Positions 43,116 to 52,142 of a DNA stretch of 64,000 bases are shown here, one piece after another. This stretch comes from Gammaproteobacteria bacterium (GTDB lineage Bacteria > Pseudomonadota > Gammaproteobacteria > Burkholderiales > Rhodocyclaceae): the NCBI GenBank assembly GCA_018819515.1, contig JAHJPX010000012.1, positions 11,826 through 75,825 on the forward strand. The letters run 5' to 3'. The notes under the pieces are model-generated. The model saw only the letters and a list, made by a program, of their open reading frames with translations, had not been told where the DNA came from and did no database searches. The position numbers and the translations under genes are program-made. The first letter of the stretch is position 1. Every line of letters starts with the position of its first letter.

Positions 43116-45761
43116 ATGGTGACCGGGCAGCCGGTCGTCCAAGGACTCGCCCAATCCAAAATCACCCCTCCCAAACCGGGTGAATGGTTTGAGCGTTCGG
43201 GATTGCTGGGCAAGCTGGCCACGTCTACCGCCTCATCCCGTCGAATCTGGGTCAGCGCCCCGGGCGGCACCGGCAAAACCACGCTCGTCCGGTCGTTTCT
43301 GTCCGCCGACCCTCGCCCGCTCCTCTGGTATTACGTCGATCAAGGCGACCACGATCCAGCCAACGTCTTCTTCCATCTATCGCAGGTGGCGCAAACGTCC
43401 GGTTCCGGTGGACCGCCGCTTTCGCCGCTCACTCCGGAGTACCTGCCGAACCTGCCTGTCTATTGCCGTAATTTTTTCCGGAGCTTTTACGCCCATTTCG
43501 CCGCAGGCTGCGTTCTGGTTTTCGACGACCTGCAAGAGGGGCCGGGGGAAACGCTGTTCGGGACAATCCTGAGGGCCGCCATGACGGAACTGCCCGAGAG
43601 TTCCAATCTCTTTGTGATTAGCCGGGAAGAGCCCTATCCATATTTCGCCCGGGAACGCCTGAATCAATCACTCGCCCACCTCGGTTGGGGTGAGTTGCGT
43701 CTTTCGCTGGCGGAGACCCGGGACTTTCTCGCCTGGCTACGCCAGAGCGAGCCCTCACCATCGACCATAGACAGAGCATTTAGCCTTACCCAGGGCTGGT
43801 TGGGAGGGCTCCTGCTCTTCTCCGCGAGCCCCGATGAAGCGCCGCTCTCTCCGCAGTTTCCCCTTGAGCGGACCGATCTGCTCTTCGACTATTTCGCCAG
43901 CGATATCTTTGCGCGGCTGTCCACCGGGATACAAAGTTTTCTTCTCCAGTGCGCCTTCCTGCCGATGATCACGGCCGGCATGGCGGAAGACCTTACCGGT
44001 CGCGCCGAAGCCAGGGAGATACTCGACCGGCTGGTCCGTGGCAATCACTTCACCATCCGCGTCCCGACCAGCCCCGAAAGCTACAGGTTCCATCCTCTGT
44101 TCAAGCAGTTTCTCCGATCGCGGGCCGGGCGGAACTTCGGTCCGGCGGAACTCGCGCTAATCAAGTCTCGATCGGCACAACTGCTGATAAGCAATGAACA
44201 ACCGGAACCGGCAGCCGAACTACTGATCGATGCCAAGGAATGGTCGGCCCTGAGCAACCTGATCCAGGATCAAGCGGAAACCCTGTTTCGCCAGGGCCGC
44301 TCGCAGACCCTGATGAAATGGCTGGATGCACTTCCAGCCGAACTTCGCACCGCCGATCCCAGGCTTTGCTACTGGCGCGGCAGTTGCTTGGTGGCGCAAG
44401 ACCCCGTCGCCGCCCGTCAGGAACTGGAACAGGCCTTCGTGATGTTCGAGGCAACCGGTGAAAAGGTCGGCAGCATGCTGGCGTGGGCCACGGCCGTCTA
44501 TGCCATAACGGTTGGCTGGGGAGAGTGTTACCGTCTCGACGAGTGGATCAGCCGTTTCGATGGGCTGCGCGAACGATATCCGGACTTCGCCTCTCCACAG
44601 ATCGAGGCCCTGATGGTTCAGGGAATCCTGAAAGCCCTCACCTGGCGACAGCCGTACCGGGCGGACTTGCCAGAGTGGTCGGACAAACTGCATCGTCTCA
44701 TTGTCGCCAATCCCGACCCGGGTTTCCGCTTTTCTGCCGGAAGCGACTTGCTGTTCTCTCTCGCGATGGTAGGCAGTTTCGCCAAGGCACGAGCATTGAG
44801 ACAACAACTCGACGGCGAACTGGACGTCGAAGGCGTAACGCCACTGCAGAAGTTGTCTTGGCTCACCTCTCGGGCCATCTGCGAATGGATTGTCCTGGAT
44901 CAATCAGGATGCATGGCAACCCTCGAACTCGGACGACAGATCGTCGAGGCAAGCGGAATCCATGTACTCGATCTGCGCCTTTTCGGCCAGGGGATTTTTC
45001 TGGGGCTGACCACGGGGAACATACCACTGGTAAAAGGACTCGTAGCGAGTCTGCCGACGACGGCACCCTCGGATTCGCTGGATCAGGCGTACCTTTATCT
45101 CCTGAACACGGAACTAAGTCTGATAGACGGGGACTTGCCCAAAGCGATCGCCTTGGCGGAGATCGCCACCGAAGGCGCCGAGGCTGCCGGTTCGCCAATT
45201 CCACTGTCCTTCGGTCTGGTCTGCCTCGCACTCGCTTTACATCGGAACGGACAACACGAACAGGCCGTCAAGGTGCTTGAGCGAGGATTCGAAGTCTGTC
45301 GGGGAACGAACCACTTCACCTCGGTCTTCTGCTTCCTCGACGCTTACCTCGCGTTCGAAAACGGCGAAAACGACAGGGCACAGACCAGGCTGAGGGAAGG
45401 CTTTGGCGTGGCCGCGCAACAAGGGTATTTGAATTTCTACCCCTGGCGCGACGACATCATGACCCGCCTTTGCCGCGAAGCCATCGCGGCCGGAATCGAG
45501 GTCGACTACGCCAAACATCTGGCTTCCGTCCGCAATCTCGACCTCTCGTCTCCCGACGGTCCCAAGCTGACTCCGAAGGAAATCGAAGTGCTCGGCTGGA
45601 TACGCCACGGCAAATCCAACTGGGAAATCGCCCAGATCCTGGCGATCAGCGAACGCACCGTGAAGTTTCACGTCGCCAACATCCTGACCAAGCTGGACGC
45701 CAAGTCCCGCACCCAGGCCGTCGCCATCGCGCTCGAATCGGGACTCATCGGCGACAGTTGA
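43116..45761 (+). CDS. LuxR family ATP-binding transcriptional regulator (MalT/LAL type)
   Basis: 881 residues. An N-terminal NTPase with P-loop SAPGGTGKTTLVRSFL (~49-60) and a WYYVDQGDHDPANVFFHL segment, a ~400-residue helical-repeat middle (TPR-like), and a C-terminal LuxR helix-turn-helix (~817-881: LTPKEIEVLGWIRHGKSNWE, ISERTVKFHVANILTKLDAK). Regulators of this build are activated by a small ligand. Weak TTGACG at 43052 is a possible -35. The next genes are three lipoproteins in the same direction, and a 12-base palindrome in between could be its target. Confidence 0.88.
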   Translation: MVTGQPVVQGLAQSKITPPKPGEWFERSGLLGKLATSTASSRRIWVSAPGGTGKTTLVRSFLSADPRPLLWYYVDQGDHDPANVFFHLSQVAQTSGSGGPPLSPLTPEYLPNLPVYCRNFFRSFYAHFAAGCVLVFDDLQEGPGETLFGTILRAAMTELPESSNLFVISREEPYPYFARERLNQSLAHLGWGELRLSLAETRDFLAWLRQSEPSPSTIDRAFSLTQGWLGGLLLFSASPDEAPLSPQFPLERTDLLFDYFASDIFARLSTGIQSFLLQCAFLPMITAGMAEDLTGRAEAREILDRLVRGNHFTIRVPTSPESYRFHPLFKQFLRSRAGRNFGPAELALIKSRSAQLLISNEQPEPAAELLIDAKEWSALSNLIQDQAETLFRQGRSQTLMKWLDALPAELRTADPRLCYWRGSCLVAQDPVAARQELEQAFVMFEATGEKVGSMLAWATAVYAITVGWGECYRLDEWISRFDGLRERYPDFASPQIEALMVQGILKALTWRQPYRADLPEWSDKLHRLIVANPDPGFRFSAGSDLLFSLAMVGSFAKARALRQQLDGELDVEGVTPLQKLSWLTSRAICEWIVLDQSGCMATLELGRQIVEASGIHVLDLRLFGQGIFLGLTTGNIPLVKGLVASLPTTAPSDSLDQAYLYLLNTELSLIDGDLPKAIALAEIATEGAEAAGSPIPLSFGLVCLALALHRNGQHEQAVKVLERGFEVCRGTNHFTSVFCFLDAYLAFENGENDRAQTRLREGFGVAAQQGYLNFYPWRDDIMTRLCREAIAAGIEVDYAKHLASVRNLDLSSPDGPKLTPKEIEVLGWIRHGKSNWEIAQILAISERTVKFHVANILTKLDAKSRTQAVAIALESGLIGDS

Positions 45762-45852
45762 ACACGGCGGCGCAGGTCACCGCATCCGCCCGACTGCGGT
45801 GCGGCGTTTCTGTCTCTTTCGCCGTCAATAGTTCTTCTTCCGCCTGCCCCAA

Positions 45853-45870
45853 CCTGTCCACGTGGACGGG
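45853..45870. promoter_or_regulatory. Palindromic operator candidate between the LuxR-type gene and the lipoproteins
   Basis: GTCCACGTGGAC (45856-45867) is a perfect 12-base palindrome, extended to 18 bases as CCT...GGG with one G-T mismatch. It lies ~110 bases upstream of the lipoprotein start. Confidence 0.35.
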
Positions 45871-45932
45871 TGTCAGCGCCGACAGTCTTGGGTACCCTCC
45901 CGCCATATCCATATCGTCATAGCTGGCAAGGA

Positions 45933-45952
45933 CCGGAATTCATCAATTCCGG
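45933..45952. promoter_or_regulatory. mRNA leader hairpin upstream of an ATT-start lipoprotein gene
   Basis: CCGGAATT-CATC-AATTCCGG, a perfect 8-bp stem ending 12 bases before the ribosome binding site of the next gene. Confidence 0.5.
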
Positions 45953-45975
45953 AACCCGGCAAAAAGGAGGCAACA

Positions 45976-47835
45976 ATTAACAAGACCCGCCTCACATTTA
46001 TGGCACTTTTGACCCTGCTCACGCTGCCAAGCGTGGTTGGCTGTGGCGGCGGAGGCGGGAGCAGTTCGGATTCCACTGTGTCGCCCCCAGCCAGTTCCGT
46101 AGTAGTCATGTCCGCAACCATAGCGCCCGGCGATACATGTCCCAGCGGCGGGATCAGCGTCGACAGCGGCATCGACGAGAACCATAACGGCATACTCGAT
46201 GCCGACGAAGTGGATGCCACACAATATGTCTGTAACGGCGATGATGGCCTTAGCACGTTGGTCCTGATCCGCGATGAAGCGGCGGGTGCAAACTGCGCCG
46301 CCGGCGGAAACATGATTGAAGCCGGCCAGGATGCCAACGCCAACGGTAGCCTCGAGGCCACCGAAGTCGGCTCGACAGCCTACATCTGCGACGGCAGCGC
46401 TGGCGCAGCCAGCGCCAGCGGTTACAACAGCCTTGTCTCAATCGTTCCGGAGGTGGCCGGCGTCTACTGCACCTACGGCGGCAGCAAGGTAAGCAGCGGA
46501 ATCGACACCGACCGGAACAACGTTCTGGACACCACCGAAGTCACCGCCAGCAACTATGTTTGCAACGGCGCCCCCGGGCCTGGCGTCACCTGGGTTGACG
46601 TCACCGGCACCAGTGTGCAGGCGGCATCCAATACCGGCTACATGGCTCACAACGACACGGCCCAGGTAGCCATCACCTTGCCGGCCGCGCCGACCTACGG
46701 CGACATCATTCAAATCTCCGGCGTCGGCGCGGGCGGCTGGAAGGTTGTGCAAAACACCGGGCAGTCGATCGTCACCCAAAATGTCATTGGAAACATCGGT
46801 GGTCTATGGATTGCGCGCGATTCAGACAGGCAGTGGCAATCGGTTGCCACATCTGCAGATGGCGTCAAGTTGGTCGCCGCAGTCAATGGCGGGCAGATAT
46901 ATACGTCGACAGACTCGGGCGCGACGTGGACGGCACGTGACACAGGCGATAGAAACTGGACTGCGGTTGCCTCTTCGGCTTCCGGCAATATCCTGATGGC
47001 CGGTTCACCGGACGGCTCCTACTCGGGAGTAATCGGCCTAACCTTTGCCAGCATCCTCTCGACCGATTCAGGACTATCCTGGATGAACTTGTATGACCTC
47101 GGCCGGGACTGTACAGCTGTGGCCATTTCTGCAACAGGCGCCGCAATGGTAGTGGCGGGAACCGGAGAAGCCAATGCTTCTACCGATTCGGGGCTTTCTT
47201 GGACGCGAAGCTCGCTTGGATCATGGGTTTCCGCAACGGCCTCGGCAGATGGCAGCTGGATGGCAGTAGGAAACGATACGGCTTCTGTTGATTACTACTA
47301 CAGCCCAACGGGCTGGAGTGGCGCTTTCAATATCGATCACCAAACCGCAGCTATCAGTTCGCTCGCCTCGTCTGCCGACTTCAGTCGGCTGGTTGCCACC
47401 CTCTATGGCGGACGGATCTATACCGCCACAATGGATCCTACCCAAGCAATCGGGCCGGGCAGTATTCCAACCTGGACCGCGCACGACGTTGCGCGAAACT
47501 GGATCGCCGTTGCCTCGTCGGCAGACGGCAAGCGGCTACTGGCCGCTGAAGAGGGCGGGCAACTCTACACCTCCAGCGATTTCGGCACGACCTGGATCCC
47601 CCGGGATTCGCCCCGCAACTGGAGCGCTGTGGCTTCCTCGGATGACGGCCGCAAACTGGTAGCCGTCGAAATGGGTGGCCGAATCTACACTTCCGGGCCG
47701 ACAACGATTTCGAACACCACGAGCGGCACGGCCGGCTACATCAGCGGTGGACAATACGATGCAGTCGACCTTCAGTACATCGGCAACGATACCTTCATGG
47801 TGCGCGGCTACGTCGGAGACCTGCAAGTTCAATAA
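45976..47835 (+). CDS. Large lipoprotein with DUF7151-type repeats and a BNR/propeller-like region; probable ATT start
   Basis: 619 residues. The start is inferred to be ATT at 45976: AAGGAGG lies five bases upstream and only this start gives a normal lipoprotein signal (NKTRLTF basic region, lipobox SVVGC at 23). The next ATG (46000) leaves no basic N-region. Residues ~50-210 hold three repeats of the form C..GG...G.D.N.NG.LD..EV....YVCNG. Residues ~290-600 hold repeats of 'VA.SADG..LVAA..GG.IYTS.DSG.TWTARD', resembling sialidase/Ycf48-type propeller repeats. Likely anchored in the outer membrane. Function unknown. Confidence 0.8.
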   Translation: MNKTRLTFMALLTLLTLPSVVGCGGGGGSSSDSTVSPPASSVVVMSATIAPGDTCPSGGISVDSGIDENHNGILDADEVDATQYVCNGDDGLSTLVLIRDEAAGANCAAGGNMIEAGQDANANGSLEATEVGSTAYICDGSAGAASASGYNSLVSIVPEVAGVYCTYGGSKVSSGIDTDRNNVLDTTEVTASNYVCNGAPGPGVTWVDVTGTSVQAASNTGYMAHNDTAQVAITLPAAPTYGDIIQISGVGAGGWKVVQNTGQSIVTQNVIGNIGGLWIARDSDRQWQSVATSADGVKLVAAVNGGQIYTSTDSGATWTARDTGDRNWTAVASSASGNILMAGSPDGSYSGVIGLTFASILSTDSGLSWMNLYDLGRDCTAVAISATGAAMVVAGTGEANASTDSGLSWTRSSLGSWVSATASADGSWMAVGNDTASVDYYYSPTGWSGAFNIDHQTAAISSLASSADFSRLVATLYGGRIYTATMDPTQAIGPGSIPTWTAHDVARNWIAVASSADGKRLLAAEEGGQLYTSSDFGTTWIPRDSPRNWSAVASSDDGRKLVAVEMGGRIYTSGPTTISNTTSGTAGYISGGQYDAVDLQYIGNDTFMVRGYVGDLQVQ

Positions 47836-47872
47836 GTAGACAGGTTCTCGGCTTGACACTTGTTTCTAAACC

Positions 47873-47897
47873 TGGCGTCCCGCCACGGCTGACTTTT
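47873..47897 (-). repeat. Short dispersed hairpin repeat before the SBBP lipoprotein gene
   Basis: TGGCG-TCC-CGCCACGGCTGACTTTT. It ends 3 bases before the ribosome binding site GGGAGG of the next gene, so it forms the leader hairpin of that mRNA. Confidence 0.9.
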
Positions 47898-47909
47898 CTG
47901 GGAGGCACC

Positions 47910-49496
47910 ATGAGCAAGACTTCGACATTCGCTTTCGCCGTGCTGGCGACGGCGCTTCTCTTCGCCGGCTGCGGTGGCGGAGGCGGCAGTTCATCGGCCA
48001 CCACCTACACCATCGGCGGCACGGTCAGCGGACTCTCCGGTACGCTGGTCCTGCAAAACAACGGTGGCGACGACCGGAGCGTTACGGCCGATGGCGCTTT
48101 CACCTTCGCGACGGCAGTACCCGACGGCAGCGCCTATGCCGTAACCGTGCTGACGCAACCCGCAGGCCAAACCTGCACCGTGAGCAACGGCAGCGGCACG
48201 GCTACGGCGAATGTCGACACATTGGCGGTTCAGTGCGTCGACAACTGGTCCGGCACCAAGCAGTTGGGTGTGGCCAACGCAGTAACCAAAGGGCGTTCCG
48301 TCGCCACCGATGCCAATGGCAACGTCTACGTGACTGGTGAGACGTATGGCGGCCTGGATGGCAACACGAAGACGGGAATCGTCGACTTTTTCCTCACCAA
48401 ATACGACAACACTGGCTCCAGGCTCTATACCCGCCAGCTTGGTGCCGTATCCGACCACGGGATCTTTATAGAGCTGAGAAGCACTTACGGCCAGTCCGTT
48501 GCTACCGACACCAGCGGCAACGTTTATGTGGCCGGCGAAACAAGCGGCGAGGTGGATGGCAATGCGGTGGCAGATTTTTCGGGATTTTTTCTCATCAAGT
48601 ATGACGGCGACGGCAACCGGCAATACATCCGACAGTTGGAGCCGGAAGGAGGATATGCCCGAGGCCATTCCGTCGCCACCGACTCCAGCGGCAATGTCTA
48701 TGTAGCGGGCGAAACCTCTGGCGACCTGGACGGAAATTCCCGAATCGGAACCACCGACTTCTTCGTCACCAAGTACGACGGCGATGGCAACAAGCTCTAC
48801 ACCCGGCAATTGGGTGTCGCTGGGGCATATACCTATGGAAATTCCGTTGCCACCGACGGCGACGGCAACGTCTATGTGGCGGGTGCGACGTATGGCGGGC
48901 TGGATGACAACACGCTGACGGGACCCGGGGACTATTTCCTCACCAAGTACGACAGCGACGGCAACAAGCTCTACACCCGACAGTTGGGTGTCGCTGGTGC
49001 ATATACCTATGGAAATTCCGTTGCCACCGACGGCGACGGCAACGTCTATGTGGCGGGCGAGACTACAGGCGTTCTGGATGACAACACGCTGACAGGAACC
49101 TGGAACTTTTTCGTCACCAAGTACGACAGCAATGGCAACAAGCTCTACACCCGGCAATTGGGTGTCGCGGGGGCAGCTACCGGTGGCAACTCAGTTGCCA
49201 CCGATGCAGACGGTAACGTCTATGTGGCGGGTACTACCGGGGGCAGTCTTGACGGAGCAGACTGGTCCGGGGGATGGGATTTCTTCGTCACCAAGTACGA
49301 TAGCGACGGCAACAAGCTCTACACCCGGCAATTGGGTGTCGCGGGGGCAGGTACCTATGGCACCTCAGTTGCCACCGACGCTGATGGCAACGTCTTTGTG
49401 GCAGGTGAAACAGAAGGCGGACTGGACGGCAACACGCTGACCGGCACTATCGATTTCTTCGTCACCAAATACAGCAGCGACGGCGTGAAGCAGTAG
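47910..49496 (+). CDS. Lipoprotein with SBBP beta-propeller repeats
   Basis: 528 residues; ATG 47910 with GGGAGG upstream. Lipobox LLFAGCGGGGG (Cys21). Residues ~30-110 form a domain (TYTIGGTVSGLSGTLVLQNN to VQC) shared with the next lipoprotein. Then at least six tandem SBBP repeats of 55-60 residues, consensus SVATD.DGNVYVAGET.G.LD, then FFVTKYDSDGNKLYTRQLGV. Late repeats are near-identical in DNA with a 174-base period, so copy number could change by recombination. Family members are secreted or surface proteins of unknown function. Confidence 0.85.
   Translation: MSKTSTFAFAVLATALLFAGCGGGGGSSSATTYTIGGTVSGLSGTLVLQNNGGDDRSVTADGAFTFATAVPDGSAYAVTVLTQPAGQTCTVSNGSGTATANVDTLAVQCVDNWSGTKQLGVANAVTKGRSVATDANGNVYVTGETYGGLDGNTKTGIVDFFLTKYDNTGSRLYTRQLGAVSDHGIFIELRSTYGQSVATDTSGNVYVAGETSGEVDGNAVADFSGFFLIKYDGDGNRQYIRQLEPEGGYARGHSVATDSSGNVYVAGETSGDLDGNSRIGTTDFFVTKYDGDGNKLYTRQLGVAGAYTYGNSVATDGDGNVYVAGATYGGLDDNTLTGPGDYFLTKYDSDGNKLYTRQLGVAGAYTYGNSVATDGDGNVYVAGETTGVLDDNTLTGTWNFFVTKYDSNGNKLYTRQLGVAGAATGGNSVATDADGNVYVAGTTGGSLDGADWSGGWDFFVTKYDSDGNKLYTRQLGVAGAGTYGTSVATDADGNVFVAGETEGGLDGNTLTGTIDFFVTKYSSDGVKQ
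48841..49362 (+). repeat. Tandem ~174-base coding repeats (SBBP units)
   Basis: Three near-identical 174-base units (starts at about 48841, 49015 and 49189, with further diverged units either side), encoding the propeller blades. Confidence 0.8.
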
Positions 49497-49538
49497 GCGC
49501 CAATGTTCAGCTCGTGGCGGCACGCTATTCATGGGCCC

Positions 49539-49629
49539 CGCCACGGCTGACCAGCCCGAAGGGCGCAGGACGCCACGAAGTGGCGGTCCCGAACGGAGCG
49601 AGGGATGGGGCAAGGCCCCACACTTTTTT
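49539..49629. repeat. Composite repeat, copy 2
   Basis: Shares 53 identical bases with the copy inside mutL (8822-8918). The last hairpin reads GGGGC-AAG-GCCCC here and GGGGC-TCC-GCCCC there: the loop differs but the stem is kept. It ends just before the ribosome binding site of the next lipoprotein gene. Confidence 0.9.
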
Positions 49630-49641
49630 CAGGGAGAGATC

Positions 49642-51027
49642 GTGAACAGGATTTGGACGTTCGCCGTTGCCATACTGGCGACGACACTTCTCTTCACCGG
49701 CTGCGGTGGAGGTGGGGGTGGCTCAACCACATCACCATACTTCACTGTCACTACGTCTATCGGGACTGGGGGCCACGTTCAACCTGCGAACGCTTCTGTG
49801 GCCGAGGGCGAAAGTGCTACGTTCACGCTTACGGCCAACACCGGCTACGCCATTCAGAGCGCGACCGGCTGTGGCGGATCGCTTTCCGGAGGAACCTACA
49901 CCACGGGCCCCATCACCGGCGATTGCACCGTTACGGTGAATGTCACTGAAGTGGCATTCAGTATCGGCGGCTCGGTTTCCGACCTTTCCGGCACACTGGT
50001 CCTGCAGAACAATAGCGACGACGATCTGACCGTTACTTCTGACGGTCCCTTCGCTTTCAACACGCGCGTTAGTTCCTCCGGGGCCTATGAGATAACGGTA
50101 AGGACACAACCGGCCACCCAGCGTTGCTTCGTGCAAAACGGCAGCGGGGAAGCCACTGCCGATGTGACTACTGCCGACGTGCAGTGTTTTGCGCTGGACG
50201 TGTTGAACTGTTCCTCTGCCGGCGTACCCGGCACCTGCACCACAGCGACGCAGTGTGGTGGGGCACAAACGGCTACTGCGGGCACCTGTCCGGGAAACCT
50301 CGTTTGCTGCACACCGTTGCTCGCGGCAGGTTCCACGTGCGATCCGACCATCTGGCCACAGCCCAACAGCGGCCTTGCCCAAACCGCCGGAACTGGCGGC
50401 TGTCCCGAAGGCATGCTCCTTGTCGATAATTTTTGCGTCGATCGCTATGAAGCCTCCCTGGTGGAAGCATCAACCAACATACCCTGGTCCCCATACCAGA
50501 ATCCAGGCAGCACCTCCGTCGTTGCCGTTTCAATTGCCTCCGCAGTGCCACAGGCCTATATCAATCAGGTCCAGGCCGAGGCAGCGTGCGCCAGTGCCGG
50601 CAAGCGGCTCTGTACCGACTCGGAATGGCTGCGTGCCTGTCGCGGCGCGGATGCACAGACCTATCCCTATGGAAACGTCTATTCCGCAACCGCATGCAAC
50701 GACACCTCGCCAACCAACCCGGTATTGACCACATTCGGAACAACCGACGCCTGGATCTGGAACTATGTCAGCCATCCCTGCATCAACCAGTCGCCCGACT
50801 CGCTCGCCGTCACTGGACAACATTTTGCCTGCGTCTCTGCAGAAGGGCTCTACGACATGGCGGGAAATCTTCAGGAATGGACAGCCGATCCTGCGGGAAC
50901 TTTGCGTGGTGGCAGTTACGACATGGGGGGGCTAAATGGTGATGGCTGCTTGAGTGTGACCAGAACGCATACCACCGAATACTCCGACTATCGGACCGGC
51001 TTCCGTTGCTGCGCTGACAACTGGTAG
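49642..51027 (+). CDS. Lipoprotein with formylglycine-generating-enzyme-like (SUMF1) domain
   Basis: 461 residues from GTG 49642 with AGGGAGA upstream. Signal peptide FAVAILATTLLFTGCGGGGG (Cys21), closely like the previous lipoprotein, so the two leaders are paralogous. A repeat-like beta domain (TVTTSIGTGGHVQPANASVA), then the same IGG.VS.LSGTLVLQNN domain, a Cys-rich stretch (CTTATQCGGAQTATAGTCPG), and a C-terminal FGE-sulfatase-type domain (CPEGMLLVDNFCVDRYEAS, AGKRLCTDSEWLRACRG, GLYDMAGNLQEWTADPAG, GFRCCADNW). Whether it has oxidase activity or is only a lectin-like fold cannot be told. Confidence 0.82.
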   Translation: MNRIWTFAVAILATTLLFTGCGGGGGGSTTSPYFTVTTSIGTGGHVQPANASVAEGESATFTLTANTGYAIQSATGCGGSLSGGTYTTGPITGDCTVTVNVTEVAFSIGGSVSDLSGTLVLQNNSDDDLTVTSDGPFAFNTRVSSSGAYEITVRTQPATQRCFVQNGSGEATADVTTADVQCFALDVLNCSSAGVPGTCTTATQCGGAQTATAGTCPGNLVCCTPLLAAGSTCDPTIWPQPNSGLAQTAGTGGCPEGMLLVDNFCVDRYEASLVEASTNIPWSPYQNPGSTSVVAVSIASAVPQAYINQVQAEAACASAGKRLCTDSEWLRACRGADAQTYPYGNVYSATACNDTSPTNPVLTTFGTTDAWIWNYVSHPCINQSPDSLAVTGQHFACVSAEGLYDMAGNLQEWTADPAGTLRGGSYDMGGLNGDGCLSVTRTHTTEYSDYRTGFRCCADNW

Positions 51028-51125
51028 GAAACGACGGCAGTGCGTGGTTCGCGAGTGATTCCGACAAACGGGCGCAAGCGGTTGTAGTAATGGGCAGGTT
51101 TTCGGTCTGACTACTATTCGAAATT

Positions 51126-51150
51126 TGGCGTCCCGCCACGGCTGACTATT
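51126..51150 (-). repeat. Short dispersed hairpin repeat between the lipoproteins and prmC
   Basis: TTGGCG-TCC-CGCCACGGCTGACTATT. The ~30 bases before it resemble those before the copy at 47873, so the repeated unit may be longer. Confidence 0.85.
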
Positions 51151-51167
51151 TGCTGTTTGGGCTCCGA

Positions 51168-51986
51168 TCAGCCCTCCTCTGCCCGGCGTCCTCCGGAAAC
51201 CCGCACGATCCCGGCAAGATCGCGGTGCTGCTCGATATCTGTAAAGCCAGTCTCGGTGAGCAGTGTCCGCATTGCCTCGGCCTGGTCGTAGCCGTGTTCG
51301 AGGAGCAGCCAACCACCCGGCTTCAGGTAGCGCGGCGCTTCGGTCAGGATGCGGCGGATCGCCGACAAGCCGTCGGCGCCGCAGGCCAGCGCCGCCGCCG
51401 GTTCGAAGCGCAAGTCGCCCTCGCTCAAGTGCTTGTCGCCTTCGGCGACGTAGGGCGGATTGCCGACGATGAGGTCGAACTCGCCATCGATCGCAGAAAA
51501 CCAGTCGCTCTCGACGAAATTCACATGTGCGCCGAACCGCGCGGCGTTGTCCCGCGCCACGGCCAGAGTTTCGGGGGAGACATCAACCGCCGTGACCTCG
51601 CAATCCAGTTCCAGCGCCAGAGTGATGGCCACGCAGCCGCTGCCTGCGCCCAGGTCGAGGATGCGTGCCGTGTGTCCACGGCTGACTTTTCCGAGCGCGA
51701 CTTCGACCAGCAACTCCGTCTCCGGCCGCGGGATCAGCACCGCCGGCGTGACGCGGAAGTCACGGCCGTAGAACTCGCGATAACCGACCAGGTAGGCGAT
51801 CGGCTCGCCCGCCGCGCGCCGCGCCACCAGTTCGGCGTACCGTGACGACTGACTTTTCGCGAGTTCGCGCTCGGGATGCGCGACCAGTTCGGCTGCCGGG
51901 CAGCCGAGAACATGGCGCAGCAGGAGTTTGGCTTCCGCCGACTCGATCCGCTCGCGCGCGTGCGCCAGCGCTTCGTCAACAGTCAT
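51168..51986 (-). CDS. prmC: Release-factor glutamine methyltransferase PrmC with two repeat-derived segments
   Basis: 272 residues. Methylates the Gln of the GGQ motif in RF1/RF2. VLIPRPETELLVE, ILDLGAGSGCVAITLALELD and the catalytic NPPYVAEGD are intact; RFEPAAALACGADGL follows. Residues ~44-51 (KSQSSRYA) and ~99-107 (GKVSRGHT) are short-repeat insertions, the second just before the SAM motif. Downstream of prfA in the hemA-prfA-prmC operon. Confidence 0.95.
   Translation of the reverse strand: MTVDEALAHARERIESAEAKLLLRHVLGCPAAELVAHPERELAKSQSSRYAELVARRAAGEPIAYLVGYREFYGRDFRVTPAVLIPRPETELLVEVALGKVSRGHTARILDLGAGSGCVAITLALELDCEVTAVDVSPETLAVARDNAARFGAHVNFVESDWFSAIDGEFDLIVGNPPYVAEGDKHLSEGDLRFEPAAALACGADGLSAIRRILTEAPRYLKPGGWLLLEHGYDQAEAMRTLLTETGFTDIEQHRDLAGIVRVSGGRRAEEG
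51668..51690 (-). repeat. Short dispersed repeat in prmC (copy near the SAM motif)
   Basis: GCCGTGTGTCCACGGCTGAC followed by TTTT; read in the prmC frame as KVSRGHTA. Confidence 0.8.
51834..51857 (-). repeat. Short dispersed repeat in prmC (N-terminal copy)
   Basis: GGCGTACCGTGACGACTGAC followed by TTTT; stem diverged, tail intact. Read as KSQSSRYA. Confidence 0.7.
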
Positions 51987-52066
51987 CTACGCAGCCCCGG
52001 CGAAGGGCCGCCCCGAGCCGGGGCGACACGCGCCGGAGGCGCAAACCGGTCGGGCGACTGATCGAA

Positions 52067-52142
52067 GCGCCCCGTGACAATCCGCGCGCAGCGAGGCTTG
52101 CAGGCTCCCCGCCTTGAGGCGGGGTCGGGGGTGGTGGGTCAC
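52067..52142. repeat. Second repeat family (~75 bp hairpin element), copy 3
   Basis: GCGCCCCGTGAC, GCGCAGCGAGGCTTGCAGGC, a CCCCGCC-TTGA-GGCGGGG hairpin and a GTGGTGGGTCAC end. Lies between prfA and prmC and abuts the prfA stop. Confidence 0.75.
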
